This document shows positions 27,434-38,768 of a stretch of DNA of 64,000 bases, piece after piece. The DNA comes from Sphingobacterium sp. SRCM116780 (GTDB taxonomy: Bacteria > Bacteroidota > Bacteroidia > Sphingobacteriales > Sphingobacteriaceae), in assembly GCF_021442025.1 (NCBI RefSeq), contig NZ_CP090446.1:1922001-1986000 (forward strand), in the 5' to 3' direction. The notes under the pieces are model-generated. The model saw nothing but the letters and a program-made list of their open reading frames with translations, made no database searches and was not told the DNA's origin. The position numbers and the translations under genes are program-made. The number at the start of each line of letters is the position of its first letter. The stretch's first letter is position 1.

Positions 27434-28704
27434 TCGCAAAAATTGGAAGAGGTACCAACATTTATGGAGCATTGCAGTACAATAATATTAAAGTTGCTGA
27501 AAAAAAAGGCGAAATTCTGCACTTGAACAATATGAAGGAAACGCCTGATGGCATATATACAACAGGTCAATTGTTATCTTCTTTTCTACCCTATTTATTC
27601 GCAAATAAAAATACTGAAAAAACAGCCCTGCATATTTCGCTCAATCCAGATCCTAATGATAATCTATCTGATGAAGATTACATGAAAATTGCAGACGAGT
27701 ACATGAACAAAATGGGTTATGGCCAGCAGCCATATGTCGTTTTTAAGCATAATGATATAGAGCGTTCCCACATCCATATTGTTTCTACTGCAGTTGATCA
27801 CGGCGGTATTAAAATATCGGATACATTTGAAAAAAAAAGATCAATGGAGATCTGCAGGGATATCGAAAAAAAATATAATCTGATACTCATAACCGAAAAA
27901 CAGGGTCATACGGATAATCTACAGTTCGCTCCTGTTGATTATCATAAGAAAAATGTAAAGAATCAAATAGCATCAGTCGTTCGTTATCTTCCAAAATTTT
28001 ACCATTTTCAGACATTGGGAAGTTATAATGCGTTGTTATCGCTCTTTAATATTACAGCAGAAGAAGTTAAAAGAGAATACAACGGTGAAATCAAAGAGGG
28101 TCTGGTCTATTTTGCACTTGACCAGACGGGAAATAAAGTGAGTAACCCTTATAAATCATCTTTATTTGGTAAACAGGCAGGACTCTCTGCCCTTAGATCT
28201 CAGTTTGAGAAAAGCAAACAGAATAGTTCCATAGCCAAATCTTCAACAAGAGAGCTCCTGGTTCAGGCCATGAAAATTACATCCGATCAGCAGGAATTTG
28301 TATCCTATTTAGTTGAACATGGTATCAATACCGTCATCAGGAAAAATGAGCAAGGTAGAATATTTGGGATTACATTCATTGATCACAACAGCAGAAATGT
28401 GTTTAACGGTTCACAGCTTGGAAAACAATTCTCAGCAAACGTATTTCAGGAATGGTTTTCTAATAGCAATATGAAACCTATAGATAAACCAACTGAGTTG
28501 CTAGGTACCACTTCTGAAAATCCACGCACAGCCATGTCTGAACTCATTAATTTACACCCTCTTTTTGATTTTATGAGTTCATTATCAAATTCTAGCGATT
28601 TTGGATTATTTGACTCACTACTTTTAGCGACATATGCTGACGATCCAGAGGAGCAGGAATTTGTAAACAATATGAAAAAAAAGAAACACAGAAAAAAAAG
28701 ATAG
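27430..28704 (+). CDS. mobB: relaxase MobB
   Basis: The product has 424 residues. The N-terminal relaxase domain opens MIAKIGRGTNIYGALQYNN, offering Y12 and Y17 as nicking tyrosines. H68 (ALHISLNPDP), H107 and the pair H114/H116 (SHIHIVSTAVDHGG) give the HUH-type metal site. The C-terminal half is unrecognised and ends in a basic KKKKHRKKR tail. It nicks oriT and is carried into the recipient. A degraded second copy of its middle part lies at 30234-30310, on the far side of the cargo before mobC. Confidence 0.92.
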   Translation: MIAKIGRGTNIYGALQYNNIKVAEKKGEILHLNNMKETPDGIYTTGQLLSSFLPYLFANKNTEKTALHISLNPDPNDNLSDEDYMKIADEYMNKMGYGQQPYVVFKHNDIERSHIHIVSTAVDHGGIKISDTFEKKRSMEICRDIEKKYNLILITEKQGHTDNLQFAPVDYHKKNVKNQIASVVRYLPKFYHFQTLGSYNALLSLFNITAEEVKREYNGEIKEGLVYFALDQTGNKVSNPYKSSLFGKQAGLSALRSQFEKSKQNSSIAKSSTRELLVQAMKITSDQQEFVSYLVEHGINTVIRKNEQGRIFGITFIDHNSRNVFNGSQLGKQFSANVFQEWFSNSNMKPIDKPTELLGTTSENPRTAMSELINLHPLFDFMSSLSNSSDFGLFDSLLLATYADDPEEQEFVNNMKKKKHRKKR

Positions 28705-28855
28705 TATTTACCATTCGGTATCTGTTTGATATTTTTTATTAAGATCTTCCCCGAAAATAATATTGCTATTTTTATGAAAATAAGGAAATACTATTTGATA
28801 TTTCTTGTGAAGATTTCTGAAAATCCCTATCACCAATACATCATAAACACCTGAT

Positions 28856-29078
28856 TCACATCCAAATTACTACTAATGTTTCGGTGTCAGGATCTTGCCT
28901 GCCTTGCTTTACTTGATTAATAAGTAATTCATAGATTTCATTTTCAGTCAAACTTCTGATGCACTTATAGAATCCATCACTTTTCCAGCTTTAAGAAATA
29001 TTCTAAAAGGTCTAAATCCACCGATTTGAAGCAAAAAAAGCGCGCCCGTTCTTTAAGCGCTTCTAAAAATCCTTCCAT
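28856..29078 (-). pseudogene. frameshifted small hypothetical gene
   Basis: From an ATG at 29076-29078 the minus frame reads MEGFLEALKERARFFCFKSV and on to LEYFLKLEK, then a stop. The other frame continues SDGFYKCIRSLTENEIYELL and ends VVIWM-stop at 28856. Removing one A from the A4 run (28981-28984) would join both parts into a protein of about 73 residues. It is a recent loss or a sequencing error. The stretch 28705-28855 shows no gene. Confidence 0.55.
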
Positions 29079-29140
29079 ATTTTCATTATTTTATATTTTT
29101 CAAATAGAGCATTAAAATTTCAATGTTCTATCAAAAATTG

Positions 29141-29746
29141 CTACTTACGGTATTCTATTTCCTCCAAATGTTCTTTAACTATATTATGATATTTCTTACC
29201 GTCTTGTTGCATAAATTTTTCAACAACTTCATTCAAGGCCTCAATATCTCCTGTGGCTTTTAAAAATATGGTCAAATATTTAAATTTTTCGACAGCTGTT
29301 GATCTAATAAAATCTCCTTTTATCAAACTCTTCATAAGACCTTCATCTGTTAAGCGCTTATCAATTTCAGGTAAAATAATATTTTGTATATTATCTATTA
29401 TATTTGAAGTAATCTCATATAAATTATCTTCTGCTTGAACCTTCCACCAAAAATCATGACCATCAGGCATAAAATGTCCAATCCTAGCTTGCCATTGGGA
29501 TGACCATACATCTGGTACTTTTGAATTATCATAATCAAAATCTACAACTTTTCCTAAAAGATCTGAATATACACCAAAATTAATTGTGAATTTTGCTTCA
29601 TCTTTATTACCATCTTGGCTTTTTTGAAAATTTATAATTCCAAAATTGTTATTTGATTTTAAGTGAAAACTATTCCCTTTTTTACTATATCCTTTTTCTT
29701 TGATAAATGGCGTAATAGATTTTGTAATTTCTTTTAAAATGTCCAT
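29141..29746 (-). CDS. DUF4304 protein, possible immunity protein
   Basis: The product has 201 residues, no signal peptide. The N-terminus (ITPFIKEKGYSKKGNSFHLK, FGIINFQKSQDG) and KFTINFGVYSDLLGKV are the DUF4304 pattern. A helical C-terminal part (YLTIFLKATGDIEALNEVVE) follows. It is directly downstream of a broken nuclease-toxin C-terminus on the same strand, so an immunity role is plausible. The association is inferred from position only. Confidence 0.72.
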   Translation of the reverse strand: MDILKEITKSITPFIKEKGYSKKGNSFHLKSNNNFGIINFQKSQDGNKDEAKFTINFGVYSDLLGKVVDFDYDNSKVPDVWSSQWQARIGHFMPDGHDFWWKVQAEDNLYEITSNIIDNIQNIILPEIDKRLTDEGLMKSLIKGDFIRSTAVEKFKYLTIFLKATGDIEALNEVVEKFMQQDGKKYHNIVKEHLEEIEYRK

Positions 29747-29814
29747 AATATTTATTATTTCTTAGCTAATCATTCATCGCCGAATATGGATTTAAATCCT
29801 TTATTATTCATAAA

Positions 29815-30146
29815 TTACTTTTTATAATATGCTTCTAAAACTTTTTTCCACTGTACATCCTTAAATTCGGGATATTTTTCAAGCACCGCTGGTGATTGCA
29901 ATTCTTCCATATACATCTGTAATTGTTTTTCTGCCGCTTTTAATGCATTAGGATTAAATGGTTTCAATTCGTAAATTGTTTTGACTCAAAATCTACGAAA
30001 TCTGGACGAATCCCTGAAATACTTCTGAATTCTTTGCTACAACAGGAACAACATCATCTAACTTATAAGCATTATGTAGATCTCTCCAGCTTTAAATTGG
30101 ACTTCGTATTACCATCTTCGTAACGAATATTTATCACTTAAAGAGA
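29815..30146 (-). pseudogene. remnant of a PD-(D/E)XK nuclease-toxin C-terminus
   Basis: Pieces in different frames on the minus strand read GIRPDFVDF, then (one frame change later) TIYELKPFNPNALKAAEKQL, ending in KKVLEAYYKK-stop at 29815-29817. An aspartate in PDFVDF and the E-x-K of YELKP form the PD-(D/E)XK arrangement of restriction-like toxin tips of RHS/polymorphic toxins. Two or more frameshifts and stops make it inactive. No shell or secretion part remains. The region upstream to 30146 keeps a short decayed piece (VINIRYEDGNTKSNLKLERS). Confidence 0.55.
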
Positions 30147-30233
30147 GTTATTAGTGATAAAAAAAGTTTGATGGGACAACAAAAAAGGTCAGATACTATC
30201 TTCATCTCTGTCATATTATTTAGTGACAATTAA

Positions 30234-30310
30234 AATCACTGAAAAAACAGCCCGGCATATTCCACTTAATCCAGATCCTGATGATAAACGATAAGATGAA
30301 GATTAAATTA
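30234..30310 (+). pseudogene. degraded second copy of mobB middle section
   Basis: The stretch beginning ACTGAAAAAACAGCCC (30238) and CCAGATCCTGATGATAA matches mobB 27612-27690 nearly base for base, then diverges, losing the frame. In mobB this encodes TEKTALHISLNPDPNDN. It sits just before mobC, so the cargo between mobB and mobC is flanked by real and relic mobB sequence. From 30311 to 30508 a further frame (NKEDNKGKVIHTEYTFTPSA) is open but unrecognised. Confidence 0.6.
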
Positions 30311-30508
30311 TGAAATGTGAATCCACATTTTACTCCAGAAATATCATATGGATGATTAAAAAGCAAAACAGAATATAAAAAAATGCTTAGTCCTCTTCAA
30401 AATAATAGCTAAAAACAAAGAGGACAATAAAGGCAAAGTTATACATACTGAATACACTTTCACTCCTTCTGCTGCCACAAACGATAATTATGCTAAAAAT
30501 AAATTTTT

Positions 30509-32494
30509 ATGCAGGAAGACGACGTACGAGGACTCGCAAAGATAATGGCATTCATGCGCGCTGTGAGTATCATAGTGGTACTGATGAACTATTATTGGTT
30601 CTGCTATTCTTTCTTTAGCCAGCAAGGCTGGACACTTGAAGTTCTTGAGAAGATACTTCGGAACTTCCAAAGGACAACGGGACTGTTTAATACAACCTTT
30701 AATAGCAAACTATTCGCATTGGTTCTACTGGCTCTTAGCTGTTTAGGTACTAAAGGTGTCAAAAATGAAAAAATTAAATGGGTAAATATTAACACTTGCC
30801 TGATCGCTGGAGCTATTCTTTACCTACTAAATTTTCCCTTGCTTCATGTCTCTGGCATACTGTATATGCTCACTACTTCGATTGGTTTTATTTTATTGAT
30901 GGTAGCTGGTCTCTGGATGAGCAGACTATTAAAAAATAGGTTGATGGATGATCCTTTCAATAACGAAAATGAAAGCTTCCTACAGGAAACCAGACTAATC
31001 GAAAATGAATATTCTGTTAATCTACCAACAAAATTCTACTACAAAGGAAAGTGGAACGATGGATGGATAAATATTGTGAACCCATTTCGAGCGTCAATTG
31101 TGGCTGGTACACCTGGATCTGGAAAAAGCTATGCTATTATCAATAACTATATCAAGCAGCATATCGAGAAGGGATTCGCGATGTATATCTTTGACTTCAA
31201 ATTCGATGATCTTTCAGTCATCGCATATAATCACCTTCTAACACATGTAGATAAGTATAAAGTTAAGCCTCAATTTTATGTAATAAATTTTGATGACCCT
31301 CGTCACTCCCACAGATGCAATCCGCTTAACCCACAATTCATGACAGATATTTCAGACGCCTATGAGTCCGCCTATACCATTATGCTAAATCTCAATAGAA
31401 CATGGATCCAAAAGCAGGGAGATTTTTTTGTCGAATCTCCAATCATTTTACTAGCGGCGATCATATGGTTCTTAAAAATTTATAAAAATGGAAAATACTG
31501 TACGTTTCCGCATGCAATTGAACTTCTCAATAAAAAGTATGCAGATCTTTTTACTATATTAACCAGTTACTCACAACTTGAAAATTACCTAAGTCCATTC
31601 TTGGATGCTTGGGAAGGCGGAGCGCAAGACCAGCTTCAAGGTCAAATAGCTTCAGCAAAAATTCCTTTATCAAGAATTATTTCACCAAAACTTTATTGGG
31701 TAATGAGTGGTGATGACTTTTCACTTGACATCAATAATCCAAAAGAACCAAAGGTATTATGCGTTGGTAGTAATCCCGACAGGCAGAATATTTACTCCGC
31801 TGCATTAGGGCTTTACAATTCAAGAATTGTTCGATTAATCAACAAAAAAAAGCAATTAAAATGCTCTTTGATCGTCGATGAGTTTCCACAAATTTTCTGG
31901 AGGGGCGTAGATAACCTGGTTGCCAGCGCCAGATCCAATTTAATTTCTGTATGCTTGGGATTGCAGGACTACTCCATGTTAGCCAGGGACTACGGCGATA
32001 AAGAGAGCAAAGTTATTCAGAATATTGTTGGGAATATCTTCGCAGGCCAAGTATTGGGAGACACAGCAAAAACACTCTCGGAACGATTTGGCAAAGTTGT
32101 ACAGAAAAGACAATCCATTTCGATTAATCGAAATGATACCAATACTTCAATTTCGACTCAGCTAGACAGTCTTATACCTGCTTCAAAAATATCAACACTC
32201 TCGCAAGGAATGTTCGTAGGGGCGGTAGCAGACAATTTTGACGAAAAAATAGAACAAAAAATATTTCACGCTCAAATTGTTGTAGATAACGAAAAGGTAG
32301 CAAGTGAAATGAAAAGCTATAAGCCCATTCCTCAAATTCGCTCCTTTATATCTGATTCCGGTGAAGATATGATGGAGGAACAGATAAATGCAAATTACAA
32401 TCAAATAAAACAGGACGTTTCCAATATCATTGATGATGAAATGAGACGCATAGAAAATGATCCCAACCTTGCTCATTTGATTCGGCAGAATTAG
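30509..32494 (+). CDS. mobC: type IV coupling protein (MobC/TraG-family)
   Basis: The product has 661 residues. The opening MQEDDVRGLAKIMAFMRAVS is typical of this family, followed by membrane helices in about the first 140 residues. The P-loop GTPGSGKS is at 200-207 and the Walker B is SLIVDEFPQIFW. It links the relaxosome to the mating channel at the inner membrane. It normally follows mobB directly; here about 1.8 kb of cargo intervenes. Confidence 0.93.
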   Translation: MQEDDVRGLAKIMAFMRAVSIIVVLMNYYWFCYSFFSQQGWTLEVLEKILRNFQRTTGLFNTTFNSKLFALVLLALSCLGTKGVKNEKIKWVNINTCLIAGAILYLLNFPLLHVSGILYMLTTSIGFILLMVAGLWMSRLLKNRLMDDPFNNENESFLQETRLIENEYSVNLPTKFYYKGKWNDGWINIVNPFRASIVAGTPGSGKSYAIINNYIKQHIEKGFAMYIFDFKFDDLSVIAYNHLLTHVDKYKVKPQFYVINFDDPRHSHRCNPLNPQFMTDISDAYESAYTIMLNLNRTWIQKQGDFFVESPIILLAAIIWFLKIYKNGKYCTFPHAIELLNKKYADLFTILTSYSQLENYLSPFLDAWEGGAQDQLQGQIASAKIPLSRIISPKLYWVMSGDDFSLDINNPKEPKVLCVGSNPDRQNIYSAALGLYNSRIVRLINKKKQLKCSLIVDEFPQIFWRGVDNLVASARSNLISVCLGLQDYSMLARDYGDKESKVIQNIVGNIFAGQVLGDTAKTLSERFGKVVQKRQSISINRNDTNTSISTQLDSLIPASKISTLSQGMFVGAVADNFDEKIEQKIFHAQIVVDNEKVASEMKSYKPIPQIRSFISDSGEDMMEEQINANYNQIKQDVSNIIDDEMRRIENDPNLAHLIRQN

Positions 32495-32584
32495 CTGAGC
32501 AACTTTTATTCCCTGACCAAGCCCGTTATTTGTTTAAAATTTATAAAAGCTTATTTTTGTTGTGAAAAATTATTTTACTACAAC

Positions 32585-32761
32585 ATGAAAGAACTGAACG
32601 AAAAAATCACTGCTGTATTCGATGCATTTAAAATTGATGCGGAATTACAAAATGAAAAAGGGAATAAGGCAGCGGGAACAAGAGCTCGCAAAACCTCACT
32701 TGAATTAGAAAAGCTTTTAAAAGAGTTTAGAAAAACATCTTTGGAAGCTTCAAAAGGCTAA
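32585..32761 (+). CDS. histone H1-like small protein
   Basis: The product has 58 residues: MKELNEKITAVFDAFKIDAE, then NKAAGTRARKTSLELEKLLK and a basic end. It has the pattern of small Bacteroidetes histone H1-like proteins (helical start, central RARK, LEKLLKEFRK). It may bind DNA and pack or modulate the element. It lies 91 bases after mobC and is followed by a strong terminator. Confidence 0.75.
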   Translation: MKELNEKITAVFDAFKIDAELQNEKGNKAAGTRARKTSLELEKLLKEFRKTSLEASKG

Positions 32762-32802
32762 AAATTAACCCCTCCATAAATTTTATTTAGAGGGGTTAAT
32801 TT
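32762..32802. terminator. bidirectional terminator
   Basis: AAATTAACCCCTC (32762-32774) and GAGGGGTTAATTT (32790-32802) pair over 13 bases without mismatch. It lies between convergent genes: the H1-like gene on the plus strand and the methylase-helicase on the minus strand. Confidence 0.9.
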
Positions 32803-32805
32803 ATT

Positions 32806-35800
32806 TTAAGGTTTAATCTGAGATATTCTTTTTGAATTATCCATTTTTGACATCTCCTCATGTGTCTGTTTGGAAGATTCCTTTTCATGATCTAGGGATA
32901 ACATGATCTTTCTTTCCATTGCAGCTAACCCTATCCGTTGCTCTTCAAGGACTCCCTCTTTTTTCCATTCTCCTTTTACAATTTCATTGAGAATCAATTC
33001 ATCTTTCTGCAAAGAGGCAACCTTCTTTTCTTCGGTCTCGATCAACCCTGGAATCTTGTGCAAGGCATTCAAAAAATTCATTGAAGCACGCTCAGGGTCA
33101 CTGGCCATAATTCCATTATTATGGGTATATTTTAAATTACCCTCACCACTGATAAAAAAACGATTATCTCTTTCCAGCGAATCCATCTTTTCAGAAAATT
33201 CAGTTTTTACCAGCAATCGAAAACCATATAATGAACCAATTTCTTGGTAATCACCAGCGGTTCTGGCCGAAGCTGATATCTTATTCAAATAGGCTCCGAT
33301 TTCTTTGACTGTCGCATTGCCTTTCAAACCAGTAAGATCAATAGGGTTTAAGATATCTCCAGCATCCGATTTCCGGACACGCTTACTAAAATTATCCCAG
33401 TCCGCTTTAAGCCGTTCAAGAAGGGACTGTCCTTCCTTCAATTCTTCCAAAACAGTCTCCAGTTTCCATAAAGAAGTTCTCTTGGATCGCATGAATGACT
33501 GTCTTTCACTTTCAAGGGCTGCAATCTGTTTTTGCAGTTTAGCCTTCTCCAATAAGTCTGTATTTCCTGACAAAATAGCCTGATATTCAGAATAGCTCAT
33601 TCCTGTTTTATCATCCATTCCGCCTTCATCTATAGACCGCACCCCTAAATTATTGCTTTTTAACTGGTCAATGAAAACCTGTTTGTTATACAGCGTATTA
33701 AATTTATAGCTGTCCAAAGATTTCTCAACGGCATAAATGAAAACATTCACCTTATTATCCGCAAAAAATTTAGCAATTTCATTTCCAGTCCTGATTGCTC
33801 GTCCATCACGTTGAGCCAGGTCTGACGGCCGCCACGGAATATCCAGATGATGAACTGCAATGGCACGCTTTTGCGCATTAACACCCGTCCCCAGCATTTC
33901 CGTTGAACCAAAAAGTATACGTATTCGGCCCTCGTTCGTGGCCTTTATAAGCTCTTTTCGCTGATTTTCTGTCTTGGCCTCTTGGATAAAACGAATTTCA
34001 TGAACAGGAATATCATGATCATGCATCAGCTTTCTCTTGATCTCAGCATAAATATTCCATGCGTTTGTCTTATAGGTAGACAAATCTGAAAAGACAAGTT
34101 GAGTCCCTTTTTGTGCATGGAACTGCCTGTAATATTTTGCAAGGTTTGCAGCACATATCGATGCCTTATTGCCAGGATCATCACCATATACAGGCGAAAT
34201 TAGCCGCATATCCAATGACATTTTTCGGGCATAATCCGTTGCAATTAACATTTTAGCCTTCTCTTCTGTTGGAGTAAGTGGAGGCCTACCCAATAATTCT
34301 GCATTGCCTCTTTCTGCAAACTGTATTAATTTTTTAATAAAAATTTCCTGGTCAGGTGTAGGAGGTATATGTACCAACTGTTCATTTTTCTCAGGCCGAT
34401 CAATTCCTATATCTTTTGCCGTTCTATAGTCTGTGATCTCTGAGTAGAACTGCGCCAGTTCTGGTACTTTTATAAAATGTCTGAACCTTTCTTTTTGCAC
34501 AATATTATTGGCTACTGAAAATTCATAGTCTACTGATTTTCGGGCATAAATTGCAGCCCAAGCGTCAAAACACGTGATCCCCTGCTTCTCCATTGCTTTT
34601 GGACGTAGGTATTTAAACAAAAGATAGAGTTCTGTTAAGGAATTGCTTATTGTTGTACCGGACAAAAATGTAGCTCCTAGGTCTTTTCCTGTTCGCTCTT
34701 GTATCGTTCGGATTGTGAACAACAGATTGAGGGCGCGTTGACTACCCTGTACATTACCTAACCCCGCTACTCGATCATGCCGTGTATTAAATGTAAGGTT
34801 TTTAAAAAGGTGGCTTTCATCCACAAAAAGATGATCTACCCCCATCATTTTGAAATCAACAACATCATCCTTACGATTCTCTATATTATGTTCCAGATTT
34901 TTCAGTTTTACATTCAGGTTCTTTTTCCTTATTTCAACGCCTTTTAGCATGGCGCCGGACACATCTTTTCCTTCTTTTCTTAAAACATTAAGATTCCGCT
35001 CTATTCCCTCCAGTTCAATATTCAATATTTCTTTCTGCAACTCGGAGGATTGCGGAATCATCTCAAATTGTCTATGAGTCAAAATGATACAATCCCAATC
35101 ATTATTTTTGATCTCACCAAAGATCCTTAATCGGTTTTGCGGCGTAAAATCTTTTTTACCAGGGTATAATAATTTTGCATGTGGATAGGCTTTCCGATAG
35201 ATTTCTGCAATTTCATGTACATTGGCTTTTAAAGCGATAATCATAGGCTTATGAACCAGTCCCAAACGTTTCATTTCCTGTGCTCCCGTACACATAATAA
35301 GGGTCTTCCCTGCTCCTACTTCGTGATCACAGATACCCCCACCATTGCATTTAAGCATCCAGACAGCATCTTTTTGACTGTCATACAGGTCCACGATTCC
35401 TAAAGCCTTTCGATCAAGTCCTGGAAATTCTTGGTGGCTTCCGTCATATTGAGGCCGGACATGACAATTGAAAAGATCATTATACCTTGCCGTAAGTTCA
35501 TCCTTAAATTCTTCGTTTTGTTCAAATAGCCAGTCGTTAAAAGCCCTTCGAATATCATCGATCTTCGCATTGGCAACCTGAATCGTTTCCATATCCCGTA
35601 CTTTGACTTCTTTGCCATCTGCTAGATAGGCCTTCTTGGTAATGTCGGGTGTTGTATTGACAAGTGCATGCCTAAGAAGATTCAGTCCATCAAAAGTTCT
35701 GCTCTCTGATTTCACCGCATATTTCTCAGTGATGATGATATTGCTGCCTTTGCTCTGAACTGCAAAATCATCCGAACTTTCGGTATAATGAATAGTGACT

Positions 35801-38157
35801 TTTGTTTCAAAGAGATCGCTCGCAAATTGGCTGTAGACTTCCGTATCAATCCATCTTTCGCCTAAATTAAAATCAAGATCTTCAAAGGATATCACAGCTG
35901 GCCTAACCGCTTCAAGTGCTTTTAGACTTTCTTTACTCTCTTTATCAGCTGGATGCTCTATAGTATAATCTTTTAGCTGTTTTGCCTTTTCAACAACATT
36001 TCCGGAAAGAAATTTTTGAGAAATTTCAAACTCTCTGCTAAGGGGATTAAAATAGATATAGCCTTTTAACTGTTCTTTCAGCTCAACCACTGAAATCCCC
36101 GATATTTTGTGCATGAAATCCAGATCAACAGTAGATGATTGATTTAGTGAGGCTGATAATGCTTCATTAGCATTATCTACCGTTAATACGGCAGTAGAGA
36201 AGCTAACAGGATGCTCAAAAATATCAGCCTTACGAACTACCCCGCCAATGACACGTTCGAGGTAAGGCATTTCATTTCCACACGCATCCAGTTTGATCAC
36301 CTTAATATTCTCCGAAGCATTTAGATTACCGTATTTCCTGACAAATGTGTCATATCGATCATTGAGCAATTTCCGTCTGTCTGTATCCTCTTGCTGCATC
36401 GTCGCTTCATAGATATACAGATCATGGTAACTATCCCGTAGTCTTATATAATCCGCTATGCGACTTTTTTGGCTTTCAGCGTTTAAAATCGGATGAAAAA
36501 CATATTGGCCCTCCCGAAAATTCCACTTAATAGTTCCTACGTGGTCTTTGTAATTGACCAACGTATTATCCCTGTAATATTCTTTCTTTGAGCCTTCAAA
36601 CTTTAGAGGTTCAAGTATGTTCACCTGATCTAAAATATCTGAGAAAAGAGAAGGGGTCTGAATATTTTTAACAGGACCTTTTTTTGAATATGTAATCGCA
36701 TTTTCCTTTCTTAGTTCCGAGTCAGGATTCTTTATGTTGGAAGACTTATCATATACATCTTCTTTAGAAGGAGTCTTATCAAATAAGGTCAGTTGCTGTG
36801 ATTGATCTTGTTTTCGGGATTTGCGTATTGGCTTTTTCGTAGCATCTACTTGCGGAGAACCACGTTCAATTTGCTCTTCAAAGAATAAACTAAGTTGAAC
36901 AGGTCGCTCTTGGAGCGTTTCGTGTTTTTTATTTTTAACATTAAAATTTGTAATAGCATCGGGTGCTTTGATACTTTTTTTCAGGGTATGGGATTTTTTT
37001 TCAGGATTGTGGGATTGGTACAAATTGGAATCAAAATAATTACTGAAATCCGAAGTAAGTTTACTTTTCAGATCACGGGAGATTCCTATAATCTGCCCAT
37101 CGTGTAAATACAATGTTCCTTTTTTTCCATACTGATCTTTCTCCAGCAGAGACCGGGTGAATATGATATGATTTGGATTATCAAAAAATAGATTACGGTT
37201 CTCTCCCCCTTGTGTAGGTAAAGTCCGCATAAAGTCTTTTGCCCTGTGTGATAATGTTCTTTCTTTGGTGTTTTTTTGCAGCACGATCAGATCACTGCCC
37301 ACCGCTGTTCCAGCTTCTTCAAACAGATTGTTGGGAAGACGTATTGCAGAAACTAATTGGTGCTCTTTCATCAATGTATCACGGATCAACTGGTTAGAGG
37401 GGCTGTTCAGCATTCCTTGTGAGGTAATAAAAGCAAGAATGCCACCCTCACGTAGCTTATCCGAAGCTTTTAAAAAGAAATAGTTATGAATACTTTGTGC
37501 TGCTAATTTTCGCGCGGGATCTTTGCCTCTGGAAAATGAAAGATCGAAAACTGAACTGGTACCAAATGGTATATTTCCAACGACAAGGTCATAGAATCCT
37601 TCTTCCTGATCTGAAATGGTTTCGAAACCGTCTACCCTAACATCAGCTTGTGGATACAGTTGTTGTAAGATCTTACCCGTTAATGGGTCTTGTTCATAGG
37701 CAGTGACCTGAAGATCTGCCACTGCTTCAAAAGGCCCGACAAATGCTCCGGTACCAGCAGACGGTTCAAGAACGTTTTGGATGGGTATACCCATATCCAT
37801 TATGACTTCTGCAATTGCTGTTGTAATTTCTGTGGGGGTATAGAATGCATCAAGGATAGAGCTTTTCATTCCCCGTACCCACTTTTTATATTCTAAATCA
37901 TTTTCTGCATGTTCGCTTAGTAAATTATAGAGCTCCTTTGTCAGCGCAAACAATGGTCTATCGGAGTTGCTCCATTTTTCTACATCGGATGGAGATTCTA
38001 TTGGATTTAGAATACATTTTAGTCCACCAAAACCAGCATAAAGTGACATCAGTTTCCACTCACTCTGAGACGCTTCCCGTTGCTCTTTTTCCACTTTGAA
38101 AGCAATTCTTAAGGCATCAATATTCTGCTGTAGATGCAGCCTCCTACTGAATGCCAT
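32806..38157 (-). CDS. N6-adenine methylase-like/SNF2-type helicase fusion protein
   Basis: The product has 1783 residues. A SAM-dependent methylase domain carries [12 protein letters not shown] at 129-140 and GNIPFG with N195-F198, the counterpart of NPPY/F. A helicase region follows: Walker [18 protein letters not shown] (K951), DESH at D1113, [10 protein letters not shown], and motif VI in [16 protein letters not shown]. The last 250 residues are coiled-coil rich. Such fusions occur on phages, plasmids and ICEs and are thought to protect or remodel the incoming DNA. The N-to-I-P-F change in the methylase motif leaves its activity uncertain. It overlaps the DUF1896 gene by 14 bases. Confidence 0.85.
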   Translation of the reverse strand: MAFSRRLHLQQNIDALRIAFKVEKEQREASQSEWKLMSLYAGFGGLKCILNPIESPSDVEKWSNSDRPLFALTKELYNLLSEHAENDLEYKKWVRGMKSSILDAFYTPTEITTAIAEVIMDMGIPIQNVLEPSAGTGAFVGPFEAVADLQVTAYEQDPLTGKILQQLYPQADVRVDGFETISDQEEGFYDLVVGNIPFGTSSVFDLSFSRGKDPARKLAAQSIHNYFFLKASDKLREGGILAFITSQGMLNSPSNQLIRDTLMKEHQLVSAIRLPNNLFEEAGTAVGSDLIVLQKNTKERTLSHRAKDFMRTLPTQGGENRNLFFDNPNHIIFTRSLLEKDQYGKKGTLYLHDGQIIGISRDLKSKLTSDFSNYFDSNLYQSHNPEKKSHTLKKSIKAPDAITNFNVKNKKHETLQERPVQLSLFFEEQIERGSPQVDATKKPIRKSRKQDQSQQLTLFDKTPSKEDVYDKSSNIKNPDSELRKENAITYSKKGPVKNIQTPSLFSDILDQVNILEPLKFEGSKKEYYRDNTLVNYKDHVGTIKWNFREGQYVFHPILNAESQKSRIADYIRLRDSYHDLYIYEATMQQEDTDRRKLLNDRYDTFVRKYGNLNASENIKVIKLDACGNEMPYLERVIGGVVRKADIFEHPVSFSTAVLTVDNANEALSASLNQSSTVDLDFMHKISGISVVELKEQLKGYIYFNPLSREFEISQKFLSGNVVEKAKQLKDYTIEHPADKESKESLKALEAVRPAVISFEDLDFNLGERWIDTEVYSQFASDLFETKVTIHYTESSDDFAVQSKGSNIIITEKYAVKSESRTFDGLNLLRHALVNTTPDITKKAYLADGKEVKVRDMETIQVANAKIDDIRRAFNDWLFEQNEEFKDELTARYNDLFNCHVRPQYDGSHQEFPGLDRKALGIVDLYDSQKDAVWMLKCNGGGICDHEVGAGKTLIMCTGAQEMKRLGLVHKPMIIALKANVHEIAEIYRKAYPHAKLLYPGKKDFTPQNRLRIFGEIKNNDWDCIILTHRQFEMIPQSSELQKEILNIELEGIERNLNVLRKEGKDVSGAMLKGVEIRKKNLNVKLKNLEHNIENRKDDVVDFKMMGVDHLFVDESHLFKNLTFNTRHDRVAGLGNVQGSQRALNLLFTIRTIQERTGKDLGATFLSGTTISNSLTELYLLFKYLRPKAMEKQGITCFDAWAAIYARKSVDYEFSVANNIVQKERFRHFIKVPELAQFYSEITDYRTAKDIGIDRPEKNEQLVHIPPTPDQEIFIKKLIQFAERGNAELLGRPPLTPTEEKAKMLIATDYARKMSLDMRLISPVYGDDPGNKASICAANLAKYYRQFHAQKGTQLVFSDLSTYKTNAWNIYAEIKRKLMHDHDIPVHEIRFIQEAKTENQRKELIKATNEGRIRILFGSTEMLGTGVNAQKRAIAVHHLDIPWRPSDLAQRDGRAIRTGNEIAKFFADNKVNVFIYAVEKSLDSYKFNTLYNKQVFIDQLKSNNLGVRSIDEGGMDDKTGMSYSEYQAILSGNTDLLEKAKLQKQIAALESERQSFMRSKRTSLWKLETVLEELKEGQSLLERLKADWDNFSKRVRKSDAGDILNPIDLTGLKGNATVKEIGAYLNKISASARTAGDYQEIGSLYGFRLLVKTEFSEKMDSLERDNRFFISGEGNLKYTHNNGIMASDPERASMNFLNALHKIPGLIETEEKKVASLQKDELILNEIVKGEWKKEGVLEEQRIGLAAMERKIMLSLDHEKESSKQTHEEMSKMDNSKRISQIKP

Positions 38158-38581
38158 TTTGCTCGATCCATATAGCTATGAAACCCGTAAGTTCTGTATA
38201 CAACAGATCATAATCGTTTGTATAGGCAAAATCATCCGTCAGATCGTAGTTGTCAAATACCTCCGTACACTGAGGAAGTACCTTAATTGCAAAATCCCTG
38301 AATTCAAAATCAAACAGAAGGTCAGCAAATTCATAGGTCAGTACTTCAAATAGGGTATCAAACTTTGAAAAGTGCAATCCTTCATACAGAATAAAATTTG
38401 CTATTTCATCACATTTATTAACATGGTTTCCAGATCTGAACGCCCCTTCATAAGCATTGGCTGCCCATCTGGCTCTTTGATTAATAAACTTATAATCACC
38501 GGACTTCTCCGGGAAGCTGGCCTCTATATGATCCTGTAACTTTAATTGGTAGTAGGAAAAATCCTTTTGTTCTTTTTTCAT
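38144..38581 (-). CDS. DUF1896 protein
   Basis: The product has 145 residues. [36 protein letters not shown] and [17 protein letters not shown] follow the DUF1896 pattern found in Bacteroidetes conjugative elements, usually beside the methylase-helicase. Its 3' end overlaps that gene by 14 bases, so they are co-translated. Function unknown. Confidence 0.82.
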   Translation of the reverse strand: MKKEQKDFSYYQLKLQDHIEASFPEKSGDYKFINQRARWAANAYEGAFRSGNHVNKCDEIANFILYEGLHFSKFDTLFEVLTYEFADLLFDFEFRDFAIKVLPQCTEVFDNYDLTDDFAYTNDYDLLYTELTGFIAIWIEQNGIQ

Positions 38582-38705
38582 GTGTCTATCGTTTACTTGT
38601 CAATCAGCTGACATGTAAACCTAGTCACCATAGGCTATGGGAAACCTTTTTAAGGATAATGTGACCTATAATTTCCTGTATTTTCCTAATCTGGGAACCG
38701 GGAAT

Positions 38706-38736
38706 AAAAAAGCCTAAGATTACGGGAATCTTAGGC
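38706..38736 (-). terminator. intrinsic terminator after topB
   Basis: GCCTAAGATT (38712-38721) pairs with AATCTTAGGC (38727-38736), with a T run on the minus strand (38706-38711). It lies 32 bases past the topoisomerase stop. Confidence 0.85.
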
Positions 38737-38768
38737 CTCACAATACAACATCACGAAAACTATACGAA

